Assembly (NCBI GenBank): GCA_009599575.1
Contig: VWND01000019.1
Location: forward strand, 1 to 64,000
Direction: 5' to 3'
DNA length: 64,000 bases
Source: Blumeriella jaapii
Taxonomy: Eukaryota; Ascomycota; Leotiomycetes; Helotiales; Drepanopezizaceae
This document shows, one piece after another, positions 1 through 11,540 of this stretch (positions are counted from its first letter, which is position 1; every line of letters starts with the position of its first letter). The notes under the pieces were generated by a model, which saw only the letters and a program-made list of their open reading frames with translations, searched no databases and had not been told where the DNA came from. The position numbers were made by a program, and so were the translations under genes.

Positions 1-2025
1 TCGTATTTTGCAAAATCATTTAACGTAATATAACTATATTCGCTTTCTGAAATATTAAAAATAAGATCGTTTTTTAATATTTGCTCGGTTTCTAAAATTA
101 ATTCTTTAAATACAAATCGCAAATTGTCAATACTTAAAACAACGTTTTTATAACTAACTGTATTTTCAGTCAAACTATGAATTATAACATTGCTATTGCT
201 TGAAAGATTTTTATTTACAATAAAACAAAACGATCGGTGTAATAGCAATTCGCTTAATACAGTATTCGAATTATTTTTAAAAAAATTATTTATTAATTTA
301 ATTAAAATATCATTTAAATTACTTTGAGAATTACAAACAAGAATATTTATAGCTTTATTTAAAAATATTAATTGCGAGCAATATATAAATTTAAAATAAT
401 AGCCAAATAAATCTAAAATATCTCGTAAAGTAAAATTAGATTTTAAACTTTTAATTGCAAAATAAGCGTTAATAAAACTTTCGAATATATTTAAATCTTG
501 TTTTTGAATTAAAATTTCAAAAATAATATTACTTAATAATTTTTGAAATTCGATTAACAAAGGATTACGATCAGTTTCAGAATTTTTATATTTTTTTAAA
601 AATGAAATATAAAAATTTTACTCTGTATCTACGTTTGATAATCTTCCAAAAAACCAAAAATTATTCGAAGTATTGCTATTATTACTAATATTACTTAAAT
701 TGCTATCATCCGATAATATAGATTCATTGCTTATAAAATTATCGAATTTAATTTCAGAATTATCACTCGATAAATCGTCGATTAAAATTCGATTATTATA
801 AGCTTTATTTATATTTCGATTAATAGTTTTTGTGAAATCTTTCGATAAAACTTCAATTTTTGAATCGTTTATATAATCAATCGCTTGTAATAATAAATCG
901 TCAATTTTTTCTTCTAGTTTTGTATCGATTTTAAAAATCGGTTTACTAGTTTTATATAATTTTAAATTATAACTACGAAAGAAAAAAGTAATAAAATTAT
1001 TAAAAAAAGCAAAATAATCGACGCGAGATTTCGATATAAATAATATTTTAAATTCTTTATTACCTATTTTATTAAGCTCAAAACTATTTAAAATATTTAA
1101 ATGACTTTTATTTATCCAAGTAATTTTATTTAAACTTAAATAAAGAATTTCTTGAATATTATCGATTATAAATTTAATCAATTCGTCGTTTTTATCTTGA
1201 TTATATAATTCATATAAATCGTATAATTCTTACGGCTTATAATTTTGAATAAATTCAGCATATCGAGTTTTTGCTTGAAAATTGGTTAAATTATCGCTAA
1301 GATTTATTTTAAACGAATTTAAATTTTCGTAAAATAAAGATTCTTTCAAATTTAATTCTTCGATTAATAAATTTTAAGCTATTAACAAATCAAATGGTAA
1401 ATCTTCTGAAATCTCATTAAAATAAATATTATCTTCGATTTCGTTTACTAAATTATCAATTTGTTTAACTTCGAAATATTATCTATTTCTTTCAAATGAT
1501 TAAATAATTACAATTGAATAATATTTACTAATATCATTTGCAACAATAATTTCGATTTTATTTATATGAATTTTTTTAATATGTTTTTTAATATTTATAC
1601 GATTTACTAAAATTAAAAAACAAAAATCGCATTTAAAATTGTTTTGCGATATTTCGAGTTCTGAAAAAGGTTTTAAATCGAATTCTAATGAAAAAAGTCG
1701 TATTAATTCTAAACTGTTTTTCAAAAATTCGATTTTTAACGATTAATAAATAATTAAGCCTTGTTTAATTAATTTATTTCGATCGTTTTTTAAAATTGAA
1801 TAGAAATGGTTTTTACGTATATATTGTTCAAATCCAGTAATAGATGAATTACAAAACAAACAAAGCAATAATTCAAAATTTATATAATAAGATAAAAATT
1901 GAAAATCAAGTAAATTTTTGAAACGCTTGTTTAGGATTTAAATCGTTAGTAATACGAAAGTTACTAAAATAATGAATATTAGCGCTGTTTATCAAAGGGA
2001 TGAAAAATACTTGAATGTTTGACAT
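1..2025 (-). pseudogene. Telomere-linked RecQ-type helicase, copy 1, N-terminal part
   Basis: This is the N-terminal, non-helicase part of a subtelomeric helicase gene. It continues past the left edge of the window. I assign it by near-identity with 9095-11126, which runs on into helicase motifs. The likely start ATG is at 2025-2023 (MSNIQ). Two zinc-finger-like segments follow. One is at about 1806-1870 (CLFC, then NH after the core; the other His position reads Tyr). The other is at 1566-1631, with C-x2-C, x12, H-x4-H intact. Beyond them is a long Asn/Ile/Lys-rich region with a Ser/Asn/Asp-rich stretch at about 620-780. A TAA at 1232-1230 corresponds to CAA at 10329-10327 in copy 2, a typical RIP stop. 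An apparent frame change lies near 1900, which could be an intron or a mutation. Family membership is well supported; protein function is lost. Confidence 0.75.
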
Positions 2026-2094
2026 ATCGAATTTTTTTTAAAAAAAATCGTATAATCGAAGAAATTCGAAGAAAATAAGAATAAGTTTTTTTAG

Positions 2095-2290
2095 GGGTTT
2101 TTTTTTTGAAGTTTTTGAAGTTTTTGAGTTTTTTTTTGAAGTTTTGGGAGTTTTGGGAGTTTTGGAAGTTTTGGTAGTTTTGGTAGTTTTGGGGGTTTTG
2201 GAGGTTTTGGAGGTTTTGGTGTTTTTTGGGGGGTTTTGGGATGGGGGGTTTTGGGAGTTTTTGATAATTTGGGTGGTGTGTGTGGTTTTG
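2095..2290. repeat. G/T-rich 9-bp minisatellite upstream of helicase copy 1
   Basis: About twenty degenerate units of roughly 9 bp resemble GTTTTGGGA on the plus strand. The minus strand reads as an open frame of repeating Gln-Asn-x triplets (1979-2302), but that frame differs from the presumed helicase frame, so I do not call it a gene. A more decayed copy lies at 11185-11375. It is probably simple-sequence expansion in the 5' leader. Confidence 0.7.
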
Positions 2291-2334
2291 AAAAATTTTC
2301 AAAACTTTAATTAAAGTTTTCGCGTAGCTTATAG

Positions 2335-2450
2335 CAACGATAATTTTAATTAAATAAATTATTCGAAAACTTTAATTAAATAAATTATTCGAAAACTTTA
2401 ATTAATTAAATTATTCGAAAACTTTAATTAATTAAATTAAATTACAAAAA
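2335..2450. repeat. 26-bp AT-rich tandem repeat, copy 1
   Basis: About four units of a 26-bp motif containing TTAATTAAATAAATTATTCG lie between the helicase 5' region and the conserved upstream block. The same stretch occurs at 11430-11540 and 25545-25650, so it belongs to the module. Confidence 0.75.
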
Positions 2451-2840
2451 AGACACTTACAGCAGAGGGCAGACTGATACACCGACTCATACTTATTCAC
2501 TATATATACAAGACCCCGTGGGACAATTCACGGGCCGAAGCCATAGAATTTGCATGCAACTAGGTTCTATAAGTAGAATGGCGGAGCATTAAGGCAGAAC
2601 GCCTGGCAACCCTTTTCCCGTGGCTTTACGGATTCTCAATGGGGTAACGAAGGAATTGAACTTATAGAAACCATCAACCACTATACTATAGATGCTTTAG
2701 AACTTTTGTCCCGAAAGCATACGAACGACTAGGTTATATAAAGTATATAATTTTTTAAAATTTATTTTGTGCGTGTGTGGGATTAGGCGAATGTGGGTTT
2801 AAGCGAAAGTTAAATTTTGCGACCGTGTACGATTTTCTGA
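2451..2840 (-). promoter_or_regulatory. Conserved GC-richer block upstream of helicase, copy 1
   Basis: This 390-bp block is clearly richer in G+C than its surroundings. It recurs at 11541-11935 and 25651-26045, each time between the 26-bp repeats and the 206-bp satellite. A short hairpin (CCCGTG at 2515-2520, CACGGG at 2529-2534) is kept in all three copies. No open frame or RNA family is recognisable. Because it lies just upstream of the minus-strand helicase, a promoter or subtelomeric control role is possible, but that is inference from position only. Differences between the copies are transitions. Confidence 0.4.
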
Positions 2841-5730
2841 ACGTTTGCATTGCGATTAATAATAAATCGAATTGTATAAAATAAAGAAATTAAATAAGTT
2901 TTAATATTAATAACCCAAATATAAAAAGAATTATACGATTCTATTAAGAAATGGGCTGGTATTTTACTAGTAAATACGAATACCGCAGGCTGTAGCATTA
3001 GGCTTTGGAGCCAAGCTATTCTTGGTCCGTGCGTCAGTTCGTAAAACGCTTGCATTGCGATTAATAATAAATCGAATTATATAAAATAAAAAGAATTAAA
3101 TAAGTTTTAATATTAATAACCCAAATATAAAAAGAATTGAACGATTCTATTAAGAAATGGGCTGGGTGTTTTACTAGTAAATACGAATACCGCAGGCTGT
3201 AGAATTAGGCTTTGGAGCCAAGCTATTCTTGGTCCGTGCGTAAGTTCGTAAAACGCTTGCATTGCGATTAATAATAAATCGAATTTTATAAAATAAAAAG
3301 AATTAAATAAGTTTTAATATTAATAACCCAAATATAAAAAGAATTGAACGATTTTATTAAGAAATGGGCTGGTGTTTTACTAGTAAATACGAATACCGCA
3401 GGCTGTAGAATTAGGCTTTGGAGCCAAGCTATTTTTGGTCCGTGCGTCAGTTCGTAAAACGCTTGCATTGCGATTAATAATAAATCGAATTGTACAAAAT
3501 AAAAAGAATTAAATAACTTTTAATATTAATAACCCAAATATAAAAAGAATTGAACGATTCTATTAAGAAATGGGCTGGTGTTTTACTAGTAAATACGAAT
3601 ACCGCAGGCTGTAGAATTAGGCTTTGGAGCCAAGTTATTCTTGGTCCGTGCGTTAATTCGTAGAACGTTTGCATTGCGATTAGTAATAAATCGAATTGTA
3701 TAAAATAAAAAGAATTAAATAAGTTTTAATATTAATAACCCAAATATAAAAAGAATTAAACGATTTTATTAAAAAATGGGCTGGTGTTTTACTAGTAAAT
3801 ACGAATACCGCAGGCTGTAGAATTAGGCTTTGGAGCCAAGCTTTTTATGGCCCGTGCGTCAGTTCGTAGAACGCTTGCATTGCGATTAATAATAAATCGA
3901 ATTGTATGAAATAAGACGAATTAAATAAGTTTTAATATTAATAACCCAAATATAAAAAGAATTGAACGATTCTATTAAGAAATGGGCTGGTGTTTTACTA
4001 ATAAATACGAATACCGCAGGCTATAGAATTAGGCTTTGAAGCAAGTTATTCTTGGTCCGTGCGTTAATTCGTAGAACGTTTTGCATTGCGATTAGTAATA
4101 GATCGAATTGTACAAAATAAAAAGAATTAAATAAGTTTTAATATTAATAACCCAAATATAAAAAGAATTAAACGATTCTATTAAGAAATGGGCTGGTGTT
4201 TTTACTAGTAAATACGAATACCGCAGGCTATAGAATTAGGCTTTGGAGCCAAGTTATTCTTGGCCCGTGCGTTAATTCGTAGAACGCTTGCATTGCGATT
4301 AATAATAAATCGAATTGTATGAAATAAGACGAATTAAATAACTTTTAATATTAATAACCCAAATATAAAAAGAATTGAACGATTTTATTAAGAAATGGGC
4401 TGGTGTTTTACTAGTAAATACGAATACCGCAGGCTGTAGAATTAGGCTTTGGAGCCAAGTTATTTTTGGTCCGTGCTTCAATTCGTAGAACGTTTGCATT
4501 GCGATTAGTAATAAATCGAATTGTACAAAAAAAAAAGAATTAAATAAGTTTTAATATTAATAACCCAAATATAAAAAGAATTGAACGATTTTATTAAGAA
4601 ATGTGCTGGTGTTTTACTAGTAAATACGAATACCGCAGGCTGTAGAATTAGGCTTTGGAGCCAAGTTATTCTTGGTCCGTGCTTCAATTCGTAGAACGTT
4701 TGCATTGCGATTAGTAATAAATCGAAATTGTACAAAATAAAAAAAATTAAATAACTTTTAATATTAATAACCCAAATATAAAAAGAATTAAACGATTTTA
4801 TTAAGAAATGGGCTGGTGTTTTACTAGTAAATACGAATACCGCAGGCTGTAGAATTAGGCTTTGGAGCCAAGTTATTTTTGGTCCGTGCTTCAATTCGTA
4901 GAACGTTTGTATTGCGATTAGTAATAAATCGAATTGTACAAAATTAAAAAAATTAAATATCTTTTAATATTAATAACCCAAATATAAAAAGAATTAAACG
5001 ATTTTATTAAGAAATGGGCTGGTGTTTTACTAGTAAATACGAATACCGCAGGCTGTAGAATTAGGCTTTGGAGCCAAGTTATTCTTGGTCCGTGCTTTAA
5101 TTCGTAGAACGTTTACATTGCGATTAGTAATAAATCGAATTGTACAAAATAAGACGAATTAAATAAGTTTTAATATTAATAACCCAAATATAAAAAGAAT
5201 TGAACGATTCTATTAAGAAATGGGCTGGTGTTTTTACTAGTAAATACGAATACCGCAGGCTGTAGAATTAGGCTTTGGAGCCAAGTTATTCTTGGTCCGT
5301 GCTTTAATTCGTAGAACGTTTGCATTGCGATTAGTAATAGATCGAATTGTACAAAAATAAAAAAAATTAAATAAGTTTTAATATTAATAACCCAAATATA
5401 AAAAGAATTAAACGATTCTATTAAGAAATGGGCTGGTGTTTTACTAGTAAATACGAATACCGCAGGCTGTAGAATTAGGCTTTGGAGCCAAGTTATTCTT
5501 GGTCCGTGCTTTAATTCGTAGAACGTTTGCATTGCGATTAGTAATAGATCGAATTGTACAAAATAAAAAGAATTAAATAAGTTTTAATATTAATAACCCA
5601 AATATAAAAAGAATTGAACGATTCTATTAAGAAATGGGCTGGTGTTTTACTAGTAAATACGAATACCGCAGGCTGTAGAATTAGGCTTTGGAGCCAAGTT
5701 ATTTTTGGTCCGTGCGTTAATTCGTAGAGA
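2841..5730. repeat. 206-bp satellite array 1 (about 14 units)
   Basis: About fourteen head-to-tail units of 206 bp, counted by the recurring CCGCAGGCTG core. Each unit has an AT-rich half and a GC-richer half. On the minus strand many units hold a 66-codon open frame starting MQ(T/A)FYEL. That frame plus its stop takes 201 bp, and only 5 bp separate the stop from the next ATG. Small indels fuse neighbouring frames at 4505-4894 and 5176-5532. Units differ mostly by G to A and C to T changes that alter amino acids freely (E/K, R/K, T/I), so I see no sign of coding constraint. Confidence 0.93.
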
Positions 5731-6883
5731 CTTAAATAACGTTATTATTAATTAATAATATTTATAAGCTTTTGCCTATAAAATATTAATAATTTGTAAG
5801 CTAAATACGAATTTAATTTTATTTTTAAAATCGAAAAATTCTTGCGAAAAAACCGATTTAGTGACCAAAAAAAGTCGGGTACCAGGGTCTGCCAAGATTA
5901 GGGTTAGAAGGGGGGGTTATTACAACTTTTTAATTTATTAATCGTATTTATAAGCTTTTGCGCATAAAAGATTAATAATTAATAAGTTAAATACAAATAT
6001 AAATTTATTTTTAAAATCGAATAATTTTTGCGAAAAAACCGATCTGGTGACCAAAGAAAGTCGGTTACCAGGATCTGCCAAGATTAGGGTTAGAAGGGGG
6101 GGGTTATTACAACTTTTTAATTTATTAATCGTATTTATAAGCTTTTGCGTATAAAAGATTAATAATTAATAAGTTGAATACAAATATAATTTTATTTTTA
6201 AAATCGAATAATTTTTGCGAAAAAACCGATCTGGTGACCAAAGAAAGTCGGTTACCAGGGTCTGCCAAGATTAGGGTTAGAAGGGGGGGGTTATTACAAC
6301 TTTTTAATTTATTAATCGTATTTATAAGCTTTTGCGTATAAAAGATTAATAATTAATAAGTTGAATACAAATATAAATTTATTTTTAAAATCGAATAATT
6401 TTTGCGAAAAAAACCGACCTGGTGACCAAAGAAAGTCGGTTACCAGGGTCTGCCAAGATTAGGGTTAGAGGGGGGGGGGGTTATTACAACTTTTTAATTT
6501 ATTAATCGTATTTATAAGCTTTTGCGTACAAAAGATTATTAATTAGTAAGCTGAATACGAATATAATTTTATTTTCAAATCGAATAATTTTTGCGAAAAA
6601 ACCGACCTGGTGACCAAAGAAAGTCGGTTACCAGGGTCTGCCAAGATTAGGGTTAGAGGAGGGGGGTTATTACAACTTTTTAATTTATTAATCGTATTTA
6701 TAAGCTTTTGCGTACAAAAGATAATTAATTAATAAGCTGAATACGAATATAATTTTATTTTTCAAATCGAATAATTTTTGCGAAAAAACCGACCTGGTGA
6801 CCAACTTTCTTTGGTTACCAGGGTTTGCCAAAACTGGTCACCAACGTTGGTGACCATCAAAATTCTCTCGCTTATAATATTAG
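5731..6883. repeat. TTAGGG-bearing tandem block, copy 1
   Basis: A 1.15-kb block of about six units of 177-190 bp. Five units carry TTAGGGTTAG followed by a run of 6-11 G, then TTATTACAAC and an AT-rich stretch. It starts with CTTAAATAACGTTATTATTA and ends with CGCTTATAATATTAG. The last unit is different: it has an imperfect hairpin at 6793-6822 and a perfect 20-bp palindrome at 6836-6855. Both block ends are constant in the other copies while the neighbouring DNA changes. It is non-coding; a 62-82-codon frame across the right edge is simply helicase sequence running into the block. Confidence 0.9.
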
Positions 6884-9800
6884 TATTATTTAAATATAAA
6901 AAAATTAATCGTTTACGACAAACTATTTCGCGTAAATAACTTTTAATTAATCTTTTATTTAACGAATCGTTTTCGATTTCTTTTTCAAAACCTGAATTAT
7001 AAAAAAACATCGATATAGCTTCGTTTTTATCGCGGCCGGCCCGACTAAAACCTTATAAAAAACCGTTAAATTCGAAAGCTAATTTATAATAAATAATAGC
7101 ACGTATATTAAAATAATCAAAGCCTTTTTGCAAACCGCTAATACAAACTAAAATATTATAAAAAGTTATATAATCGGTAATAAAACTTTTTAAAACCGAT
7201 TCTTTTTCATTTTTTAATAATTCAAACGTATATTTCGCGCAATCTAAAAATTCAAATAATTTATCGATAAGCGCAATTATAAAACAAAATATTATTATTT
7301 TATTTAAATATAATTTAAAATTCGATTTTAATTTAAAACAATATTCTTCGATTTTTTTAAATTTATTTTGCATACTTTTAGATTTAAAACTTAAAACTCG
7401 ATATAATATATTATTACGTAAACAATCGGCCCGTATTTTAGCAAAAGTTTGTAAATTTAATTCATTAATCAATTGATTTTTTTTAATTTACGAATAATAT
7501 ATCAATTAAAAATACTATTTGAACTTTCAAATTAAGAATTTTTTTAAATTGATATATTATAAAACGATAATTAGCCGCAGTTATTAGCAAATAACACTCG
7601 TCTAATATAATTCTATTAATTTTTCCTTTATCAATTTTATTTATTAATAAATTAATAAATATATCGTTTTTTAAAGTTTTAATAAAAATAAAAGTTATAA
7701 TTTTAAATTTAAGATTATCTTCGTAATTACTAACAGGAATTCCAAATTCATTTGCACGTTTAAATAAATCGCTTTTTAAATCAATTAACGGTACGATAAT
7801 AATAGTAATTTTGGCGTTAAATAAAGCAGCGCATAATAAATAAATCAATAATTTACCACTATTAATAAGTAATATTCCTAATATATAAAACACTTTTAAT
7901 AAAATACTTTTTAATAAAGTTTCTTATTCAGAAATAATAAAATCGATTTCAAAATTATTTAAAAATTCGCGTAATAATAATAATAACGTATTATTTCCGA
8001 TAGGCATAATAAATAAATAATTCAAATTTGTAAGCTTAATTTTTTTATTAATTAAATTATATTCGAAAAACGCTTATCTATTATATTTTTTAGCTTTTGA
8101 ATTATTATTTAATAAAAGCTTTTGATAACGTAATGCAAAAGTCAAAGATTCAGTTTTGTTTTTATTAATTTTAACTTTATTAATAATATCGAAATTATTT
8201 AAAAATGAATTATTAATAATTTCTTTATTATTTAAGCCGAAAAAATCAAAATAACAAAAACAAAATTATAAATACTTTGATTGCAAATCGCCTCGCGTAT
8301 TTTCGAAAGTATTCGAATTACGGCCATAATTTAATTTTTCAGTTATTAACGAATAATTCATTTGATTCGCTTAAAACTCATTATTCGTAAAACTATTATT
8401 AGAATTAATTAATATAATAAAATTGATATCAAGATTTTCTTTCATAAAATATTTAATAATAGCTACAATAATTTAACAATATTTTTAAATAGTTAAAAAT
8501 TAACCAATTTTTACTAAACAAAATAATTTTAAATAATTAGAAATATCGGCCGATTTTAAATCTTTTGTTTATATAAAAAAAATAAGCACTAACTGTTTTA
8601 TATTAATTATTATTCGCCGAAATACTAATATTTAATATTTTAATAAATAGTTCTACTAAAACCATATAATATAATACTAAAATACTAACTTTTAAAAAAA
8701 TATATCTTATATTCGAAGCTAGCTTTTTACTAGAATATTGCGATTTAAATTTACTAATATTCATAATAAATAAACCACTTCCAATATCAAAAAATAATTC
8801 TTTTTTATCTTTACGCGAATTACAACTTCTAAATAAAGTAAATTCGGTTCCTCGAATAAATAAACCACAATCTAAATAAAAATCAATCAAAAATAACTTT
8901 TTTAAATTAAAATTTAATTTTAAATAAGCTTTAATTGCTTAGGGTTTAATTTGTAATTTTTAATTCGAAAAATTATAAAAACGAGCTCGTAATTCTGACG
9001 ATTTAATAACTTTATTAAATAACCATTTATCGTTTGCTTTTTTATTAAAATGTAAATCTTTGAAAAATAAAAAAAGCGTCGTATTATTACGATCTTCGTA
9101 TTTTGCAAAATCATTTAACGTAATATAACTATATTCGCTTTCTGAAATATTAAAAAAAAAATCGTTTTTTAATATTTGCTCGGTTTCTAAAATTAATTCT
9201 TTAAATACAAATCGCAAATTGTCAATACTTAAAACAACGTTTTTTATAACTAACTGTATTTTCAGTCAAACTATAAATTGTAACATTGCTATTGCTTAAA
9301 AAATTTTTATTTATAATAAAACAAAACGATCGGTATAATAGCAATTCGCTTAATGCAATATTCGAATTATTTTTAAAAAAATTATTTATTAATTTAGTTA
9401 AAATATCATTTAAATTACTTTAAGAATTACAAACAAGAATATTTATAGCTTTATTTAAAAATATTAATTGCGAGCAATATATAAATTTAAAATAATAGCC
9501 AGATAAATCTAAAATATCTCGTAAAATAAAATTAAATCTTAAACTTTTAATTGCAAAATAAGCGTTAATAAGACTTTCGAATATATTTAAATCTTGTTTT
9601 TGAATTAAAATTTTAAAAATAATATTACTTAATAATTTTTGAAATTCGATTAACAAAAAATTACGATCAGTTTCAGAATTTTTATATTTTTTTAAAAATA
9701 AAATATAAGAATTTTGCTTTATATCTACGTTTGATAATCTTTCAAAAAACCAAGAATTATTCGAAATATTACTATTATTACTAATATTACTTGAATTGCT

Positions 9801-11126
9801 ATTATTCGATAATATAAATTTATTGCTTATAAAATTATCGAATTCAATTTCAGAATTATCACTCGATAAATCGTCGATTAAAATTCGATTATTATAAGCT
9901 TTATTTATATTTCGATTAATAGTTTTTATGAAATCTTTCGATAAAACTTCAATTTTTGGATCGTTTATATAATCAATCGCTTATAATAATAAATCGTCAA
10001 TTTTTTCTTCTAGTTTTGTATCGATTTTAAAAATCGGTTTATTAGTTTTATATAATTTTAAATTATAACTACGAAAAAAAAAAGTAATAAAAATATTTAA
10101 AAAAAGCAAAATAATCGACGCGAAATTTCGATATAAGTAATATTTTAAATTCTTTATTACTTATTTTATTAAGCTCAAAACTATTTAAAATATTTAAATA
10201 ACTTTTATTTATCCAAGTAATTTTATCTAAACTTAAATAAAAAATTTCTTAAATATTATCGATTATAAATTTAATCAATTCGTCGTTTTTATCTTAATTA
10301 TATAATTCATATAAATCGTATAATTCTTGCGGCTTATAATTTTAAATAAATTCAGCATATCGAGTTTTTGCTTGAAAATTAGTTAAATTATCGCTAAAAT
10401 TTATTTTTTAAACGAATTTAAATTTTCGTAAAATAAAAATTCTTTTAAATTTAATTCTTCGATTAATAAATTTTAAATTATTAACAAATCAAATAGTAAA
10501 TCTTCTGAAATCTCATTAAAATAAATATTATCTTCGATTTCGTTTACTAAATTATCAATTTGTTTAACTTCGAAATACCATCTATTTCTTTCAAGTGATT
10601 AAATAATTACAATTAAATAATATTTACTAATATTATTTGCAACAATAATTTCGATTTCATTTGTATAAATTTTTTTAATATGTTTTTTTAATATTTATAC
10701 GATTTGCTAAAATTAAAAAACAAAAATCGCATTTAAAATTGTTTTTGCGATATTTCGAATTCTGGAAAAGGTTTTAAATCGAATTCTAATAAAAAAAATC
10801 GTATTAATTCTAAACTGTTTTTCAAAAATTCGATTTTTTAACGATTAATAAATAATTAAGCCTTGTTTAATTAATTTATTTCGATCGTTTTTTAAAATTA
10901 AATAAAAATGGTTTTTACGTATATATTATTCAAATCTAATAATAAATAAATTACAAAACAAACAAAACAATAATTCAAAATTTATATAATAAAATAAAAA
11001 TTAAAAATCAAATAAATCTTGAAACGCTTGTTTAAGATTTAAATCGTTAATAATACGAAAATTACTAAAATAATAAATATTAGCGCTGTTTATCAAAAAA
11101 ATAAAAAATACTTGAATATTTGACAT
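6884..11126 (-). pseudogene. Telomere-linked RecQ-type helicase, copy 2
   Basis: About 4.2 kb of decayed gene, start ATG at 11126-11124, ending abruptly at the TTAGGG-type block. The N-terminal half matches copy 1 (two zinc-finger-like motifs). The C-terminal half has superfamily-2 helicase motifs. Walker A is at about 7850-7878 (GILLINSGK, with the expected Thr/Ser positions altered). Motif Ia is IIVPLIDLKSD. The DExH box at 7591-7602 reads DECY. Motif VI (SRAGRDK) is at 7027-7047. Fungal telomere-linked helicases show this same RecQ-like order. Frequent TAA/TAG codons, for example at 7053-7055 just before motif VI, inactivate it. The normal C-terminus after the CRKRL segment is missing. Such genes unwind DNA and mark chromosome ends; this copy cannot. 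Confidence 0.85.
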
Positions 11127-11184
11127 ATCGAATTTTTTTAAAAAAAATCGTATAATCGAAAAAATTCGAAAAAAATAAAAATAA

Positions 11185-11375
11185 GTTTTTTTAAAGGTTT
11201 TTTTGAAGTTTTTAAAGTTTTTAAAATTTTTGAAGTTTTGGAAGTTTTAGGAGTTTTAAAAGTTTTGATAATTTTGATAATTTTAAGGGTTTTGGAAGTT
11301 TTAAAAGTTTTGATGGTTTTAAGGGTTTTAGAAGGGGGTTTTGGGAGTTTTGATAATTTGGGTGGTATATATAAT
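11185..11375. repeat. Degenerate G/T-rich 9-bp minisatellite, copy 2
   Basis: The counterpart of the minisatellite at 2095-2290, with many G to A changes, so the minus-strand Gln-Asn-x frame is broken. Confidence 0.6.
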
Positions 11376-11429
11376 TTTAAAAAATTTTCAAAACTTTAAT
11401 TAATTAAAGTTTTCGCGTAGCCTATAGCA

Positions 11430-11540
11430 ACGATAATTTTAATTAAATAAATTATTCGAAAACTTTAATTAAATAAATTATTCGAAAACTTTAATTAAAT
11501 AAATTATTCGAAAACTTTAATTAATTAAATTAAATTACAA
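11430..11540. repeat. 26-bp AT-rich tandem repeat, copy 2
   Basis: About four units of the same 26-bp motif seen at 2335-2450, in the same position relative to helicase copy 2. Confidence 0.75.

Noticed and set aside
2511..2700. GC-richer block as a tRNA or rRNA fragment
   Set aside because: No cloverleaf, no A/B box pair and no rRNA core sequence could be matched; only one 6-bp stem was found.
2810..5532. Minus-strand MQTFYEL-type frames as a multigene family of small proteins
   Set aside because: They follow from the 206-bp satellite; changes between units show no coding constraint and many units have stops. Kept only as a finding to test.
2841..5730. Tandem 206-bp repeats as a possible CRISPR array
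   Set aside because: Whole units repeat with no unique spacers, no cas genes are present and the setting is fungal.
5890..6660. TTAGGGTTAG as a true telomere
   Set aside because: Only about 1.7 telomere repeats per unit, embedded in a roughly 185-bp repeat; there is no terminal tract in the window.
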